Below the pieces are notes generated by a model. The model saw nothing but the letters and a program-made list of their open reading frames with translations. It was not told the DNA's origin and did no database searches. 43,550 bases of DNA from Bacteroidales bacterium (GTDB taxonomy: Bacteria > Bacteroidota > Bacteroidia > Bacteroidales > SM23-62), in the NCBI GenBank assembly GCA_016783865.1, contig JADHVS010000010.1, forward strand, positions 1 to 43,550, in the 5' to 3' direction. The position numbers and the translations under genes were made by a program. Positions 7,848-17,060 of the stretch are shown piece after piece; position 1 is the first letter of the stretch, and every line of letters starts with the position of its first letter.

Positions 7848-10301
7848 ATGGGAAAGAAAACAGACGATATAGATAGCAAAATTTTTCTGGCCGGTTCGAA
7901 CGATGAAACCGATTTTATTCCTTTGATAGCTGATGAGGATGAATTCGCATTAGATAAAAGCAATGTTCCTGATTTGCTGCCAATCCTGCCTTTACGCAAT
8001 ACAGTATTGTTTCCCGGAGTATTGATCCCTATCACTGTCGGCCGGGAAAAATCAATTGCCCTGATCAGGGAGATATACAAGAAAAGTAAAATCATCGGCA
8101 CGGTCGCACAGAAAGATCCAAATGTTCAGGATCCTAAATTCGATGAACTATACAGGGTCGGTACCATGGCACAGATCATTCGTATACTTGAGATGCCTGA
8201 TGAATCGACTTCGATTATTATTCAGGGCAAAAAAAGGTTCGAGATTGATTCCTTGGTATCGGAGAATCCATATTATGTGGCCAGGGTAAAACCACTCAAT
8301 GACCAAAAACCAACAAAAAGGGATAAGGAATTTGAAGCCATAGTAGGGACCCTCAAAGACCTTTCTTTAAGGATCATTAAGTTATCATCAAATATTCCGC
8401 CCGAGGCTTCATTCGCGGTAAAAAATATCGAGAGTTCCTCCTTCCTGATCAATTTTATTTGCTCAAACAGTGATGTTGAGATCAAGGAAAAACAGAAACT
8501 GCTCGAAGAGAACAACCTGAAGAAGAGGGGCATCATGCTGGTCGAGTACCTGGCCAAAGAGGTTCAGATGCTGGAGCTTAAAAATGATATCCAGTCAAAG
8601 GTGAAACACGATCTTGACCAGCAGCAGAGAGAGTTTCTGTTGCACCAGCAGATGAAGACCATCCAGGACGAGCTGGGTGGGAGTCCCACTGAAAAAGAGA
8701 TCGTAGAGTTACGTGACAAAGCCAGGAAGAAAAAATGGAGTAAGGAGGTGGGTGAAACCTTTGAGAAAGAACTCACCAAAATGCAAAGGCTGAATCCTGC
8801 CACAGGGGAATATTCTGTGCAGGCCAATTACCTGCAAACATTGCTTGAACTGCCCTTTGGAGAGTTTACCAAAGACAATTTCAACCTGAAACGGGCACAG
8901 CAAATCCTCGACAACGACCACTTTGGATTGGAAAAGGTGAAGGACAGGATAATGGAACACCTTGCCGTACTTAAGCTGAAAGGCGACATGAAATCACCTA
9001 TTCTGTGCCTGGTTGGACCTCCGGGAGTAGGAAAAACATCATTGGGCAAGTCGATTGCCCGTGCGCTTAAGAGGAAGTATATAAGGATGTCGCTCGGCGG
9101 ATTACATGATGAAGCCGAGATCCGCGGTCACAGGAAGACATATATTGGTGCTATGCCGGGAAGGATCGTACAAAACCTGAAAAAGGCCAAATCATCGAAT
9201 CCTGTTTTTGTACTTGATGAGATTGATAAGGTAGGCCGGGATTTTCATGGTGATCCGGCATCGGCTCTTCTCGAGGTTCTTGATCCCGAGCAAAACAGTA
9301 CGTTTTACGATAACTACCTGGAGCTTGAGTACGACCTCTCCAGTGTGATGTTCATTGCCACGGCCAATATCACATCTACCATTCATCCTGCCCTGCTGGA
9401 CCGGATGGAGGTGATTGATATTTCAGGATATATTGTTGAAGAGAAGATCGAGATCGCCAGGCGACACCTGATACCCAAGCAGCTTGAGGCCCATGGGCTC
9501 ACCAGGGCACAGGTATTCTTCCCGAAGAAAACACTTGAGACGATCATTGAGCATTATACGCGTGAATCAGGGGTACGGCAGATGGACAAGACCATAGCCA
9601 AGATCGTCCGCAACATGGCCAAAAAGATTGCCATGGATGAAAATCCTGATAAAAGCCTTAGTGTTGAGGATTCTCGTGAAATACTGGGTCCTCCAAGGTA
9701 CCTCAGGGATAAGTATGCCGGTAATGAGATTGCAGGGGTGGTGACAGGACTTGCCTGGACTGCCTTCGGTGGTGAGATCCTGAATGTAGAGACCAGTCTG
9801 AGTAAAGGCAAAGGCAACCTCACACTGACAGGAAACCTCGGGGAGGTGATGAAAGAATCTGCATTCATTGCATTGGAATACATCAAGAGTCATTCTAATA
9901 CCCTGGCCCTTAATCCCGATATATTCTTAAACTGGAATGTACACGTACATGTGCCGGAAGGGGCTATTCCCAAGGATGGTCCTTCGGCAGGGATCACGAT
10001 GGCCACTTCCATCGCATCGGCCTTTACACAGAGGAAGGTAAGAATGGGTGTGGCGATGACGGGAGAGATCACATTAACCGGGAAAGTGTTGCCGGTTGGC
10101 GGGATCAAGGAAAAGATACTGGCTGCCAAGCGGGCCAATATTTCTGACATTCTTTTATCGAGGGAAAACCTGAAGGATATTGAGGAGATCAATGAGATTT
10201 ACCTCAAGGGAGTGAATTTCCATTATGTATACAACATCATGGAGGTATTTGACTTTGCGCTGTTAAAGGAGAGAGTTAAAGATCCGATGAAGTTTGAATA
10301 G
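7848..10301 (+). CDS. lon: ATP-dependent endopeptidase La (Lon protease)
   Basis: The 817-residue protein has the full LonA layout. A ~38-residue acidic N-terminal extension precedes the LON substrate-binding domain ([19 protein letters not shown], from about residue 43). Next come a coiled coil, the AAA+ module with Walker A GPPGVGKT (389-396) and Walker B VFVLDEID, and a protease domain. The catalytic dyad is intact: S713 in PKDGPSAG and K756 in GGIKEK, spaced 43 residues as in E. coli S679/K722. It degrades misfolded and short-lived regulatory proteins in the cytoplasm. The single-gene unit is preceded by a sigma-54-like site rather than an obvious heat-shock promoter and ends at a 13-base-pair hairpin. 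Confidence 0.97.
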   Translation: MGKKTDDIDSKIFLAGSNDETDFIPLIADEDEFALDKSNVPDLLPILPLRNTVLFPGVLIPITVGREKSIALIREIYKKSKIIGTVAQKDPNVQDPKFDELYRVGTMAQIIRILEMPDESTSIIIQGKKRFEIDSLVSENPYYVARVKPLNDQKPTKRDKEFEAIVGTLKDLSLRIIKLSSNIPPEASFAVKNIESSSFLINFICSNSDVEIKEKQKLLEENNLKKRGIMLVEYLAKEVQMLELKNDIQSKVKHDLDQQQREFLLHQQMKTIQDELGGSPTEKEIVELRDKARKKKWSKEVGETFEKELTKMQRLNPATGEYSVQANYLQTLLELPFGEFTKDNFNLKRAQQILDNDHFGLEKVKDRIMEHLAVLKLKGDMKSPILCLVGPPGVGKTSLGKSIARALKRKYIRMSLGGLHDEAEIRGHRKTYIGAMPGRIVQNLKKAKSSNPVFVLDEIDKVGRDFHGDPASALLEVLDPEQNSTFYDNYLELEYDLSSVMFIATANITSTIHPALLDRMEVIDISGYIVEEKIEIARRHLIPKQLEAHGLTRAQVFFPKKTLETIIEHYTRESGVRQMDKTIAKIVRNMAKKIAMDENPDKSLSVEDSREILGPPRYLRDKYAGNEIAGVVTGLAWTAFGGEILNVETSLSKGKGNLTLTGNLGEVMKESAFIALEYIKSHSNTLALNPDIFLNWNVHVHVPEGAIPKDGPSAGITMATSIASAFTQRKVRMGVAMTGEITLTGKVLPVGGIKEKILAAKRANISDILLSRENLKDIEEINEIYLKGVNFHYVYNIMEVFDFALLKERVKDPMKFE

Positions 10302-10313
10302 TTGATATATATA

Positions 10314-10344
10314 TATGCTGCCTGCCACAGAGGCAGGCAGCATA
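10314..10344. terminator. Hairpin between convergent genes (likely bidirectional terminator)
   Basis: TATGCTGCCTGCC (10314-10326) is perfectly complementary to GGCAGGCAGCATA (10332-10344) around a 5-base loop. It lies exactly between the ends of lon and the convergent regulator-propeller gene. No T-run follows on either strand, so it is not a classical intrinsic terminator; the position still argues for transcript 3'-end formation or protection. Confidence 0.6.
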
Positions 10345-10349
10345 CCAAA

Positions 10350-12449
10350 TTACTGTATTATAAATCTCCCCACATACCTGTTCTCACCTCTCAGGTCGAA
10401 TGTGTAGAATCCTGAAGGCAGTTCATGCCGTTCGAAGGTTATCTTGCTGTCTGTGATTCCACTGAGTTTCTTTACTACTTTGCCACTGATGTCCATTACG
10501 ATCAGTTCGTAGCGGCTGTTGTCCGGGTTTTCGAATTGGATTGTTGTATACTCAGAGAAAGGATTGGGCCAGGCATTGACCTGAATTGGGCTAAGTTTGT
10601 CCAGTATTCCAACCTGCAACCGGTTGTCTTCGACATTCGACATGGCGTGGCTGTATGGACCGGAGTCGGCTTTTTTTCCGGCAGTTCCGGTGGGGATACA
10701 AGATGAATCAAGTTCCACACCGACCTTGTAATAATGCAGTCCGGTTACATTCACATCTTTCCAGGTCATGGTCGTATTATCCCACGGGACCCGGTCTACC
10801 TCAACTAAATCGGTAGACGTGTTGCCTTTGAATATCGTATAATTCGAAACATATCGCCCTTCATAATTCTGCCATACCAGGTTTCCATTATCCTGGTCAA
10901 AAAGCAGGTGCATCGTTTTATGGAAAAAGGTTTCAGCCACTTCTGATTCGTTACCGCAGGTATCCACACTGGTAATTTTGTACTTATAGGATTTTACCCG
11001 GGGATCTGAAGTTTCATCCACGAAAACACTCAGCCTGGTCGCTGGTAACTGTGTGACGTAATCAAACACATCGGTTTGAACTTCCCGGTAGAGATAGTAA
11101 AACTCTGTACCCACGTCCGGAGTCTTTTGAAATACAACCAGGTTATGTGTATCAAGGCTTACTGTAACAACACAGATCTCTTCATCCTTGAAAACCTTCT
11201 GTGCAATAACCCGTACCGTATCATAATAATAACATTTATCCGGTGCTTCGTATGCCAGAGGGACGGTATCGGAATCATATACCACAAATGACCTGTCTGT
11301 CGCGTTACCATCCTCGCCCCAAACATATGAATCTGCCGTTTCTGTTGCATTCATGACCACACTGTCACCAAAGCAAAATGCTGCTACCGGGAAATTGCTT
11401 TCAGGCTGAACAACCGTGCCATCTACAGTGTTGACATTAGTTACGGAAATAGGATCTGCGTCCTCAGCGGACTTGAATACATAACCAATACCCGGGTATG
11501 GCGTCCCATCCTGTGAATATTGATAAGAATACCATAGGTTTCCGTCGGCATCAAATTCAAGGGGAACGGGCCTCATACCATCAGGAACCGGGCTGTTGGT
11601 TTCATTAAACCTGTAAAATCGATTGGCGGACTTTAACAACAGTCCCTGGTTTGATGATACCCAAACACCTCCACCAGGTCCAACGGCAATATCATCTAAC
11701 TCCAGGTTCCAGTCGCTCCTGCCCTTGATCACATTTATTATAATCTCATTGAACATCACTACCAGGCTGTCTTCAGCAGAAACAAAGATCCGGTTCAGAT
11801 TATCCGCAGTAATGAATTTAATATTGGAAAAATCATTGAAGTCAGTCCAGGTACTATCATAAAACCTTGCTAATCCGGGTGTGCCATTTTTAGCAACCCA
11901 TACGCCACCCTGGTTATCAATTGCAATATCGTTTATCGCGAGATCAAATGATTTCACTGTAGTCCAGACTCCATTGTTAAAACTGGCCAGTTTCCCATTA
12001 CTGGTACCAATCCATTTAACATTACTTTCATCTACCTGTATAGCGGTAACATTGTTAGCCGGAATATCTGAACTATCCGTCTTATAAATTTTCCAGCCCG
12101 TAGTAGATATTCCGTCGAACTGGGCCAATCCATTGTTTGTCCCCACCCAGACACTGTCATTATTATCAAATGCGATGGCATTCACTGTTGGATGCAGATG
12201 GGTTACCAGGTCTGTGCCGGTATAGAACATCAGCGTATCAGAATCCGATACCATTCCAAATCCCCGTCCGCCATATTGATTATCAAGATTAAACCAGGCT
12301 GCACCAGAAGCGTCAATCTCTAACACTGATACATTGTTGAAAGCAGTTTGCGCATCTATCCCTCCAATCTTAATGGTGTTTGAACACCATTGCGAAAATG
12401 AGGAGGAAAACAGGAATATTAAAAAGGTAAGAGGTAGAAGTTTTTTCAT
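10350..12449 (-). CDS. Exported two-component-regulator-propeller protein with T9SS sorting domain
   Basis: The 699-residue protein has an N-terminal signal peptide (KKLLPLTFLIFLFSSSFS) followed by at least five Reg_prop blades. Characteristic strands include VWVGTNNGLAQFDG, VKWIGTSNGKLASF and VWVSSNQGLLL. A middle region with fibronectin-like strands (TVRVIAQKVF, FYYLYREVQ) leads to a C-terminal type A T9SS sorting domain (NAWPNPFSEYTTIQFENP ending GRFIIQ). Such domains drive passage through the outer membrane by type IX secretion, after which the signal is removed and the cargo is often attached to the surface. No histidine kinase part is fused, so it is probably a surface-displayed propeller and not a sensor kinase. 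A truncated relative lies immediately upstream. Confidence 0.85.
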   Translation of the reverse strand: MKKLLPLTFLIFLFSSSFSQWCSNTIKIGGIDAQTAFNNVSVLEIDASGAAWFNLDNQYGGRGFGMVSDSDTLMFYTGTDLVTHLHPTVNAIAFDNNDSVWVGTNNGLAQFDGISTTGWKIYKTDSSDIPANNVTAIQVDESNVKWIGTSNGKLASFNNGVWTTVKSFDLAINDIAIDNQGGVWVAKNGTPGLARFYDSTWTDFNDFSNIKFITADNLNRIFVSAEDSLVVMFNEIIINVIKGRSDWNLELDDIAVGPGGGVWVSSNQGLLLKSANRFYRFNETNSPVPDGMRPVPLEFDADGNLWYSYQYSQDGTPYPGIGYVFKSAEDADPISVTNVNTVDGTVVQPESNFPVAAFCFGDSVVMNATETADSYVWGEDGNATDRSFVVYDSDTVPLAYEAPDKCYYYDTVRVIAQKVFKDEEICVVTVSLDTHNLVVFQKTPDVGTEFYYLYREVQTDVFDYVTQLPATRLSVFVDETSDPRVKSYKYKITSVDTCGNESEVAETFFHKTMHLLFDQDNGNLVWQNYEGRYVSNYTIFKGNTSTDLVEVDRVPWDNTTMTWKDVNVTGLHYYKVGVELDSSCIPTGTAGKKADSGPYSHAMSNVEDNRLQVGILDKLSPIQVNAWPNPFSEYTTIQFENPDNSRYELIVMDISGKVVKKLSGITDSKITFERHELPSGFYTFDLRGENRYVGRFIIQ

Positions 12450-12509
12450 AGCTGGTTATTTAAGTTTGACTTTTTTACGAAAAGGAGCCAGATATGTTAC
12501 AGGGTTTTT

Positions 12510-12546
12510 TTTGATTCATATCCGCCGCTGGCGGATATGAATCAAA
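12510..12546. repeat. Perfect 17-base-pair hairpin
   Basis: TTTGATTCATATCCGCC (12510-12526) and GGCGGATATGAATCAAA (12530-12546) are exact reverse complements with a GCT loop. It sits 4 bases after the stop of the truncated minus-strand gene and 60 bases before the next start, where a terminator is expected. On the minus strand the stem is followed by an A-run, not a T-run, so termination is uncertain; a REP-like palindrome is the alternative. Confidence 0.6.
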
Positions 12547-12550
12547 CCAA

Positions 12551-13255
12551 TTATAATATAACTAACTCTCCCTGAAATGTTTCCGTTCCCATGATCCTGA
12601 TCCAGTAATATCCCGGTAGCAGATCATTTAATTCAAGGCTGATCTTCTCCGTTTTAATATGATCTATAATCCTGACTACCTTACCATCAAGACTCATTAA
12701 GTGCATGGTATGGTTGCATCGTTCAGGATTGGGAAATTGAACGGTACAATAATCCGTGGCCGGATTCGGATATATCAGCAATGACTGAAGGATTTCGATA
12801 CCATCCTGTCCGATTCCTTCATTGTCATCCATATTGGACATGGCCATCTCGTATTCCTCTGCAACTGTCTTTTTTACAGATGGATAACATGGCTCCAGCT
12901 TGGTCGCCCCTACGCGGTAATATACCACACCATCCGGAGGTTCAGTATCGGTGAAGGACAGATTGGTGTACGGCACCAATTTTTTTACTACGACCTCATC
13001 AAATCCGCTGCCGGGGTGCAACACAAGGCTGCTGTCGGGACAAAGCGACAGTGTATCTCCCAGATCGATATCCACATCACTGTAAACGCTTACCTGGACG
13101 GTATCAAAGGAGTAACAATTATTCCCGCCCAGCACCTCAACACTGTATTCGCCTGAGGCCGAAACAGTAAGGAACCTGTAATAAAAGGTTTGTCCGTATG
13201 ATACCGATACCGTACCAATGGCATAACCAAACCACCTCGACATTACAATACTCAA
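12551..13255 (-). pseudogene. 5'-truncated remnant of a T9SS-exported surface protein
   Basis: Up to 234 codons are open, beginning TTG at 13255 or ATG at 13243. There is no signal peptide; the frame starts inside an Ig-like or gliding-adhesin type module (FLTVSASGEYSVEV, then SFDTVQVSV). The rest is a normal C-terminal end: a VYYRVGATKLEPCYP strand, then LLIYPNPATDYCTVQFPNP and a final LVIL, the T9SS sorting domain. The part before the sorting domain resembles the neighbouring 699-residue protein (YYRVG...C...MSNMDDN here, YYKVG...C...MSNVEDN there), so the two are probably duplicated relatives. Translation further upstream in the same frame looks non-coding and soon meets a stop. Without an export signal the product could not reach the type IX system, so I call it a remnant. 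Confidence 0.7.
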
Positions 13256-13321
13256 TTTAGGGTGAAGAATAAAATTACGAAAAAGATGAGTGGAATGGAA
13301 ATGAGTAAAAAAAACAGCAGG

Positions 13322-13401
13322 TTTGTTGGTTTGTCTGTTTAATTGTTTATCTGTTTATTGGTTTATTGGTTTAATTGTTGGTTGGTTTAATTGTTGGTTG
13401 G
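13322..13401. repeat. T/G-rich simple tandem repeat
   Basis: The stretch is built from variants of TTTATTGG and TTTAATTG. Within it, the 16-base unit TTGGTTTAATTGTTGG occurs twice in tandem (13366-13381 and 13382-13397) and begins a third time. It overlaps the 3' end of the four-helix-bundle gene on the minus strand, where it is read as an Asn/Gln/Pro/Ile-rich tail. This is expected of polymerase-slippage repeats and is not a CRISPR array: there are no spacers. Confidence 0.75.
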
Positions 13402-13762
13402 TGATTTTTTTCAGGTGATTGATATAGGAATTTAGTTTTGGGAATAATTTATTGATAATTGATTCAAGAATAATTGACTTCTCAGGATCGATCAATCCTC
13501 TTCCTGTTGCTTTCTTCAGGGCAGTTGCAGTTTCAAACAAGGAACCCCGGGCGATATAGCAAAAGTGAATGTTTTCCTTATTGCTAAATCTTCCATACCC
13601 TTCAGAAATATTATTGGCAATCGAATCTGCTGATTTAACTACCTGTTTACCTAATGTAAATTTGGAAAAACTATCCCATTGCACTGTTATGTCCCATACA
13701 ATATCTCCAAGCTCCATTGCTATTAAGTAGACTTCAAGATCGTCCAATTTGAATTGATTCAT
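13355..13762 (-). CDS. Four-helix-bundle protein (23S rRNA intervening-sequence type)
   Basis: From the ATG at 13762 the protein has 135 residues and shows the TIGR02436/S23 pattern: LDDLEVYLIAMEL, then FTLGKQVVKSADSIANNISEGYGR, then FCYIARGSLFETATALKKA. The family forms a small homopentameric four-helix bundle. Members were first found encoded inside intervening sequences of 23S rRNA genes but are mostly free-standing in Bacteroidota; their function is unknown. An in-frame ATG at 13798 would add 12 residues without family similarity. The last ~14 residues (NQQLNQPTIKPINQ) come from a simple DNA repeat and exceed the usual C-terminus, so the original stop has probably been replaced by repeat growth. 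Confidence 0.85.
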   Translation of the reverse strand: MNQFKLDDLEVYLIAMELGDIVWDITVQWDSFSKFTLGKQVVKSADSIANNISEGYGRFSNKENIHFCYIARGSLFETATALKKATGRGLIDPEKSIILESIINKLFPKLNSYINHLKKITNQQLNQPTIKPINQ

Positions 13763-13979
13763 GAAAACATTGTTTTTTATTAATGCTGATTTCTCCATTT
13801 TATCGAATATTTCTATATTCAATCTCTCTCTACAAATTAACAGATCAACAAATCAACCATGTAACTCTTAAATTTCACCGATAGAATCAGGCATTTTACC
13901 GATTGTTCGTTTCTTTACATTACTTTATGGAATACTTTAGCATCAGATTTGAATTGAATTACTTAACAATTTAAAAAAT

Positions 13980-14513
13980 ATGAAAATGGGTGCTGCAGTT
14001 TTTTGGGGATCATTGCTAATTCTTTTAGGTATCGTCCTGGTGATCAAGGTGATATTCAATATCGATTTTCCTGTATTTAAAGTCCTGGTTGCCGCATTTT
14101 TTGTTTTCCTGGGTATATGGATTTTATTTGGAAGCTTCGGGAAGTTCAAGATCAGATCCGGTCCCAATGATGTGTTGTTTTCGGAGCGATATTATCATGC
14201 CCCGTTCGATCAGCCGGAATACAATGTGCTGTTTGGCAAAGGAGTGTTTGATTTCACGAATGTTGATCTGTCACAGGGATCTAAAAATGTAAAAATAGGA
14301 ACTATTTTTGCCGGATCGGAAATCAAAATATCAAAGGATATGCCGGTAGAGATTTCTGCTGATGCTGTTTTTTCCGGTGCTGAATTACCAGACGGGAGCA
14401 CAGCCGTATTCGGTTCTGCCACCTATGTAACAGATAGTTACCACCCTGATTCGGCTCACCTGAGGATAAAGCTGGATGTGATATTTGGGGGAGTCCAGGT
14501 TATTCAAGAATAA
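13980..14513 (+). CDS. LiaI/LiaF-like membrane protein
   Basis: The 177-residue protein has two closely spaced membrane helices near the N-terminus (WGSLLILLGIVLVIKVIF and VLVAAFFVFLGIWILF, about residues 9-52). A soluble beta-rich region of ~110 residues follows. The repetitive strands NVLFGKGVFDFTNVDL, IGTIFAGSEIKI and ADAVFSGAELP build a right-handed parallel beta structure like the cell-wall-active antibiotics response (LiaF C-terminal) domain. In Firmicutes LiaF restrains an envelope-stress kinase; in Bacteroidota such proteins are common but uncharacterised. No two-component genes are adjacent. It is a single-gene unit ending at a good terminator. Confidence 0.75.
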   Translation: MKMGAAVFWGSLLILLGIVLVIKVIFNIDFPVFKVLVAAFFVFLGIWILFGSFGKFKIRSGPNDVLFSERYYHAPFDQPEYNVLFGKGVFDFTNVDLSQGSKNVKIGTIFAGSEIKISKDMPVEISADAVFSGAELPDGSTAVFGSATYVTDSYHPDSAHLRIKLDVIFGGVQVIQE

Positions 14514-14520
14514 CCTGGAC

Positions 14521-14548
14521 GGTGATCGGTGATCAGTGATCAGTGATC
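14521..14548. repeat. Four tandem heptamers (RGTGATC)
   Basis: GGTGATC, GGTGATC, AGTGATC, AGTGATC run without gaps directly after the LiaF-like gene. Each contains GATC, so the block is a cluster of four potential adenine-methylation sites. Similar short repeats (GTGAATC) follow the transporter stop at 16881-16898. Confidence 0.7.
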
Positions 14549-14557
14549 GGAAAGCAG

Positions 14558-14596
14558 AGGGCATGGAGTAGTATAATACTTCATGCCCTTTGTTGT
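14558..14596 (+). terminator. Intrinsic terminator after the LiaF-like gene
   Basis: AGGGCATG (14558-14565) pairs with CATGCCCT (14582-14589). The stem extends inward through GAGTA/TACTT with one G-T pair around a 6-base loop, and TTGTTGTTTT follows. This is a conventional rho-independent terminator on the plus strand, separating the LiaF-like gene from the transporter. Confidence 0.75.
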
Positions 14597-14654
14597 TTTC
14601 ATTACCGGAAATTTTTTTTCGTTACTTTTATATGACATAAACTGATCGCAAGTC

Positions 14655-16880
14655 ATGGCCAAATCATTGGTAAACGGAAAAGCAAATTTTGGTACCCTGC
14701 CGGTTTTCCTGACCACCCTGTCCACTATCCTGGGGGCCATACTTTTCCTGCGACTTGGATATGCAGTCGGACATACAGGATTCATCGGAGCCATCGGGAT
14801 CATTGTCCTGGGACACCTGATAACCATTCCAACAGCCCTTGCCGTTGCAGAGATAGCCACCAACCAGAAAGTGCTGGGGGGTGGTGCCTATTACATCATT
14901 TCAAGATCGTTCGGAATGAATATCGGGGCTGCCATTGGCCTCACACTCTATTTTTCGCAAGCCATAAGCATTGCCTTCTATGTGATCGCTTTCGGTGAAG
15001 CATTTGAACCGGTGACCCAATACCTTGGCGAAAATTATAACATTATCATCAGCGACAACAGGCTTATCAGCATTCCCTCCATGGCCATTCTTTCTATACT
15101 GATCCTTACCAGAGGAGTGAAAATCGGAATGAAAGTACTATATATTGTGGTGTTCCTGCTACTTGCCTCCATCCTATTATTTTTATTTGGAAAACCAACC
15201 GGTGGAGCAGACGGACTGATCCTGAACAATGCCATTCCGAATCCCGACTCATTTTTCTATGTATTTACTATCATATTCCCCGCTTTTACAGGAATAGCTG
15301 CAGGCCTGGGCTTATCGGGCGACCTGAAGGATCCATCCAGATCTATTCCCAATGGCATTATCTGTGCAACCATTGTCGGCATGATCGTCTATATTCTTGT
15401 AGTCTACAAATTATCTGTCTCAGCCACCCCGGCAGAATTGGCCAATGATCAGCTCATTATGCGGAAAATTGCTGTATGGGGGCCAATTATTCCCATTGGC
15501 CTGGCTGCTGCTGCAATATCTTCGGCCCTGGGGTCCATTATGATCGCTCCACGTACCCTGCAAGCCATTGGGGTAGATAACATCCTGCCAAATAAGAGGA
15601 TCAACAGACTGATTGCAAAAGGCCAGCCTGGTTCCAATGAACCCTTTAATGCCTCACTATTCTCCATTATTATTGCCTTTGTTTTTGTTGCCATCGGGGA
15701 ACTCGATTTTGTAGCCAAAACGATATCCATGTTTTTCATTGTTACCTACGGGGCTATTTGTTCTATCTCTCTTCTCGAACATTTTGCTGCCGATCCTTCC
15801 TACCGGCCTACCTTCCGGTCGCGATGGTATTTGTCACTGATCGGGGCAGTAATCTCCCTCTGGGTAATGTTCAGGATGAACAGCCTGTATGCAAGTTTTT
15901 CCCTTATAATCATGGCTGCAATATATTATATGGTGACTTATCAAAGCAAGGAGAAAAAAGGACTTGGTAAGCTTTTCCGCGGCGTAGTCTTTCAGCTGTC
16001 AAGGCAACTACAGATCTTTGCACAGCGGGCAGATAAGGAAGATCCCGAAAAATACTGGCGCCCGTTTGCCATTTGCATTTCAAAAGACACATTTATCCGT
16101 CGGTCAGCATTCGATTTACTCCGCTGGTTATCATATAGATACGGTTTCGGGACTTACATTCACTTTATTGAAGGTTACTTGTCCCAGGAAACCAATAATC
16201 AATCGAAGGAAGTCCTTAGTAAATTGATCAACCTGGCAGCGGGGAGTAAGAACAGGGTATATCTCGACACCATCATCAGTCCGTCATATACTTCTGCCAT
16301 TGCCCAGGTAATCCAGCTAAGCGGTATTTCCGGCAAGGGAAACAATATGATCCTGTTTGAATTCTCAAGATCAAATCCCGAATCCCTTTCGGAATCCCTG
16401 AAAAACTACCGGCTCCTGGTAACAACAGATTTTGATATTTGTGTACTTAATACCTCTTATAAAGGATTTGGATATAAAAAAGATATACATATCTGGATCT
16501 CATCGCTCGATTATGAGAATGGCAACATGATGATCCTGCTGGCATATATCATCCTTGGTCATCCCGAATGGAAAAAGGGACAGATAAAAATATTTGCAAT
16601 GTTTCCGGCCAATGAACTGGATAAGAAGCAGGATGAATTCATATCCCTGATCGTTTCCGGCCGGCTTCCTATCTCGAGAAGCAATGTTTCGCTGATCCCT
16701 GTCGACAGAGATATCAGTCCGAAAGAGATCATTTCAACCCGGTCGATCGATGCGGACTTAACCATCATCGGATTCAGAAATGAGTTGATCAAAGCCGAAG
16801 GAATAAATATCTTTACAGGATATGAGAATATAGGAAATGTTCTGTTTGTCAGCTCCAGAGCGGAGAAGGAGATTTCGTGA
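14655..16880 (+). CDS. SLC12-like cation-chloride cotransporter/amino acid permease-type transporter
   Basis: The 741-residue protein has an APC-superfamily membrane domain of about twelve helices (residues ~10-430). It opens FGTLPVFLTTLSTILGAILF and LRLGYAVG, the signature of the SLC12 (Na-K-Cl cotransporter) branch, and includes a first-helix break at STILGAI and the FPAFTGIAAGLGLSGDLKDP segment of helix 6. A ~300-residue cytoplasmic C-terminal domain follows, as in eukaryotic cation-chloride cotransporters; DADLTIIGFRNELIKAEG resembles the nucleotide-binding-like fold found there. Predicted role: coupled transport of chloride with potassium and/or sodium, or of an amine, across the inner membrane. 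The exact ion set cannot be read from sequence. It is a single-gene unit following a terminator. Confidence 0.85.
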   Translation: MAKSLVNGKANFGTLPVFLTTLSTILGAILFLRLGYAVGHTGFIGAIGIIVLGHLITIPTALAVAEIATNQKVLGGGAYYIISRSFGMNIGAAIGLTLYFSQAISIAFYVIAFGEAFEPVTQYLGENYNIIISDNRLISIPSMAILSILILTRGVKIGMKVLYIVVFLLLASILLFLFGKPTGGADGLILNNAIPNPDSFFYVFTIIFPAFTGIAAGLGLSGDLKDPSRSIPNGIICATIVGMIVYILVVYKLSVSATPAELANDQLIMRKIAVWGPIIPIGLAAAAISSALGSIMIAPRTLQAIGVDNILPNKRINRLIAKGQPGSNEPFNASLFSIIIAFVFVAIGELDFVAKTISMFFIVTYGAICSISLLEHFAADPSYRPTFRSRWYLSLIGAVISLWVMFRMNSLYASFSLIIMAAIYYMVTYQSKEKKGLGKLFRGVVFQLSRQLQIFAQRADKEDPEKYWRPFAICISKDTFIRRSAFDLLRWLSYRYGFGTYIHFIEGYLSQETNNQSKEVLSKLINLAAGSKNRVYLDTIISPSYTSAIAQVIQLSGISGKGNNMILFEFSRSNPESLSESLKNYRLLVTTDFDICVLNTSYKGFGYKKDIHIWISSLDYENGNMMILLAYIILGHPEWKKGQIKIFAMFPANELDKKQDEFISLIVSGRLPISRSNVSLIPVDRDISPKEIISTRSIDADLTIIGFRNELIKAEGINIFTGYENIGNVLFVSSRAEKEIS

Positions 16881-16932
16881 GTCGTGAATCGTGAATCGAA
16901 GGTGTGGGAATTGGGTGTGAAAGAAATAAGTT

Positions 16933-17003
16933 AGTCTTCGCAAGTCTGCCTCAAGTCGCCAAGTCAAGAAAGAAATACTTGCAGACTGGCAGACTTGAAG
17001 ACT
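16933..17003. repeat. Inverted repeat in the coaD leader region
   Basis: The left arm at 16933-16950 (AGTCTTCGCAAGTCTGCC) matches the reverse complement of the right arm at 16988-17003 (GGCAGACTTGAAGACT), apart from a 2-base bulge. The intervening 37 bases contain further AAGTC and CTTGCAGACT copies. Relatives of these AGTCTGC words occur at 20245-20280. It could be a factor-independent terminator for the transporter or a mobile palindrome; there is no T-run. Confidence 0.6.
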
Positions 17004-17012
17004 ATTAAAAGT

Positions 17013-17020
17013 TACCTTTG
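17013..17020 (+). promoter_or_regulatory. Putative -7 promoter element for coaD
   Basis: TACCTTTG matches TAnnTTTG, 40 bases before the coaD ATG. The nearest TTG (16995-16997) is 15 bases upstream, shorter than the usual 18-19, so only the -7 box is persuasive. Confidence 0.4.
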
Positions 17021-17060
17021 TGATAAGGATAGATTTTCCCTAACCAATTAACTGTGTAAA

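Noticed and set aside
12510..12546. Classical rho-independent terminator for the truncated T9SS gene
   Set aside because: The stem is perfect but on the transcribed (minus) strand it is followed by A, not T, so only a hairpin is reported.
13322..13401. Short direct repeats resembling a CRISPR array
   Set aside because: Units are 8-16 bases, contiguous and without unique spacers, and no cas genes are near.
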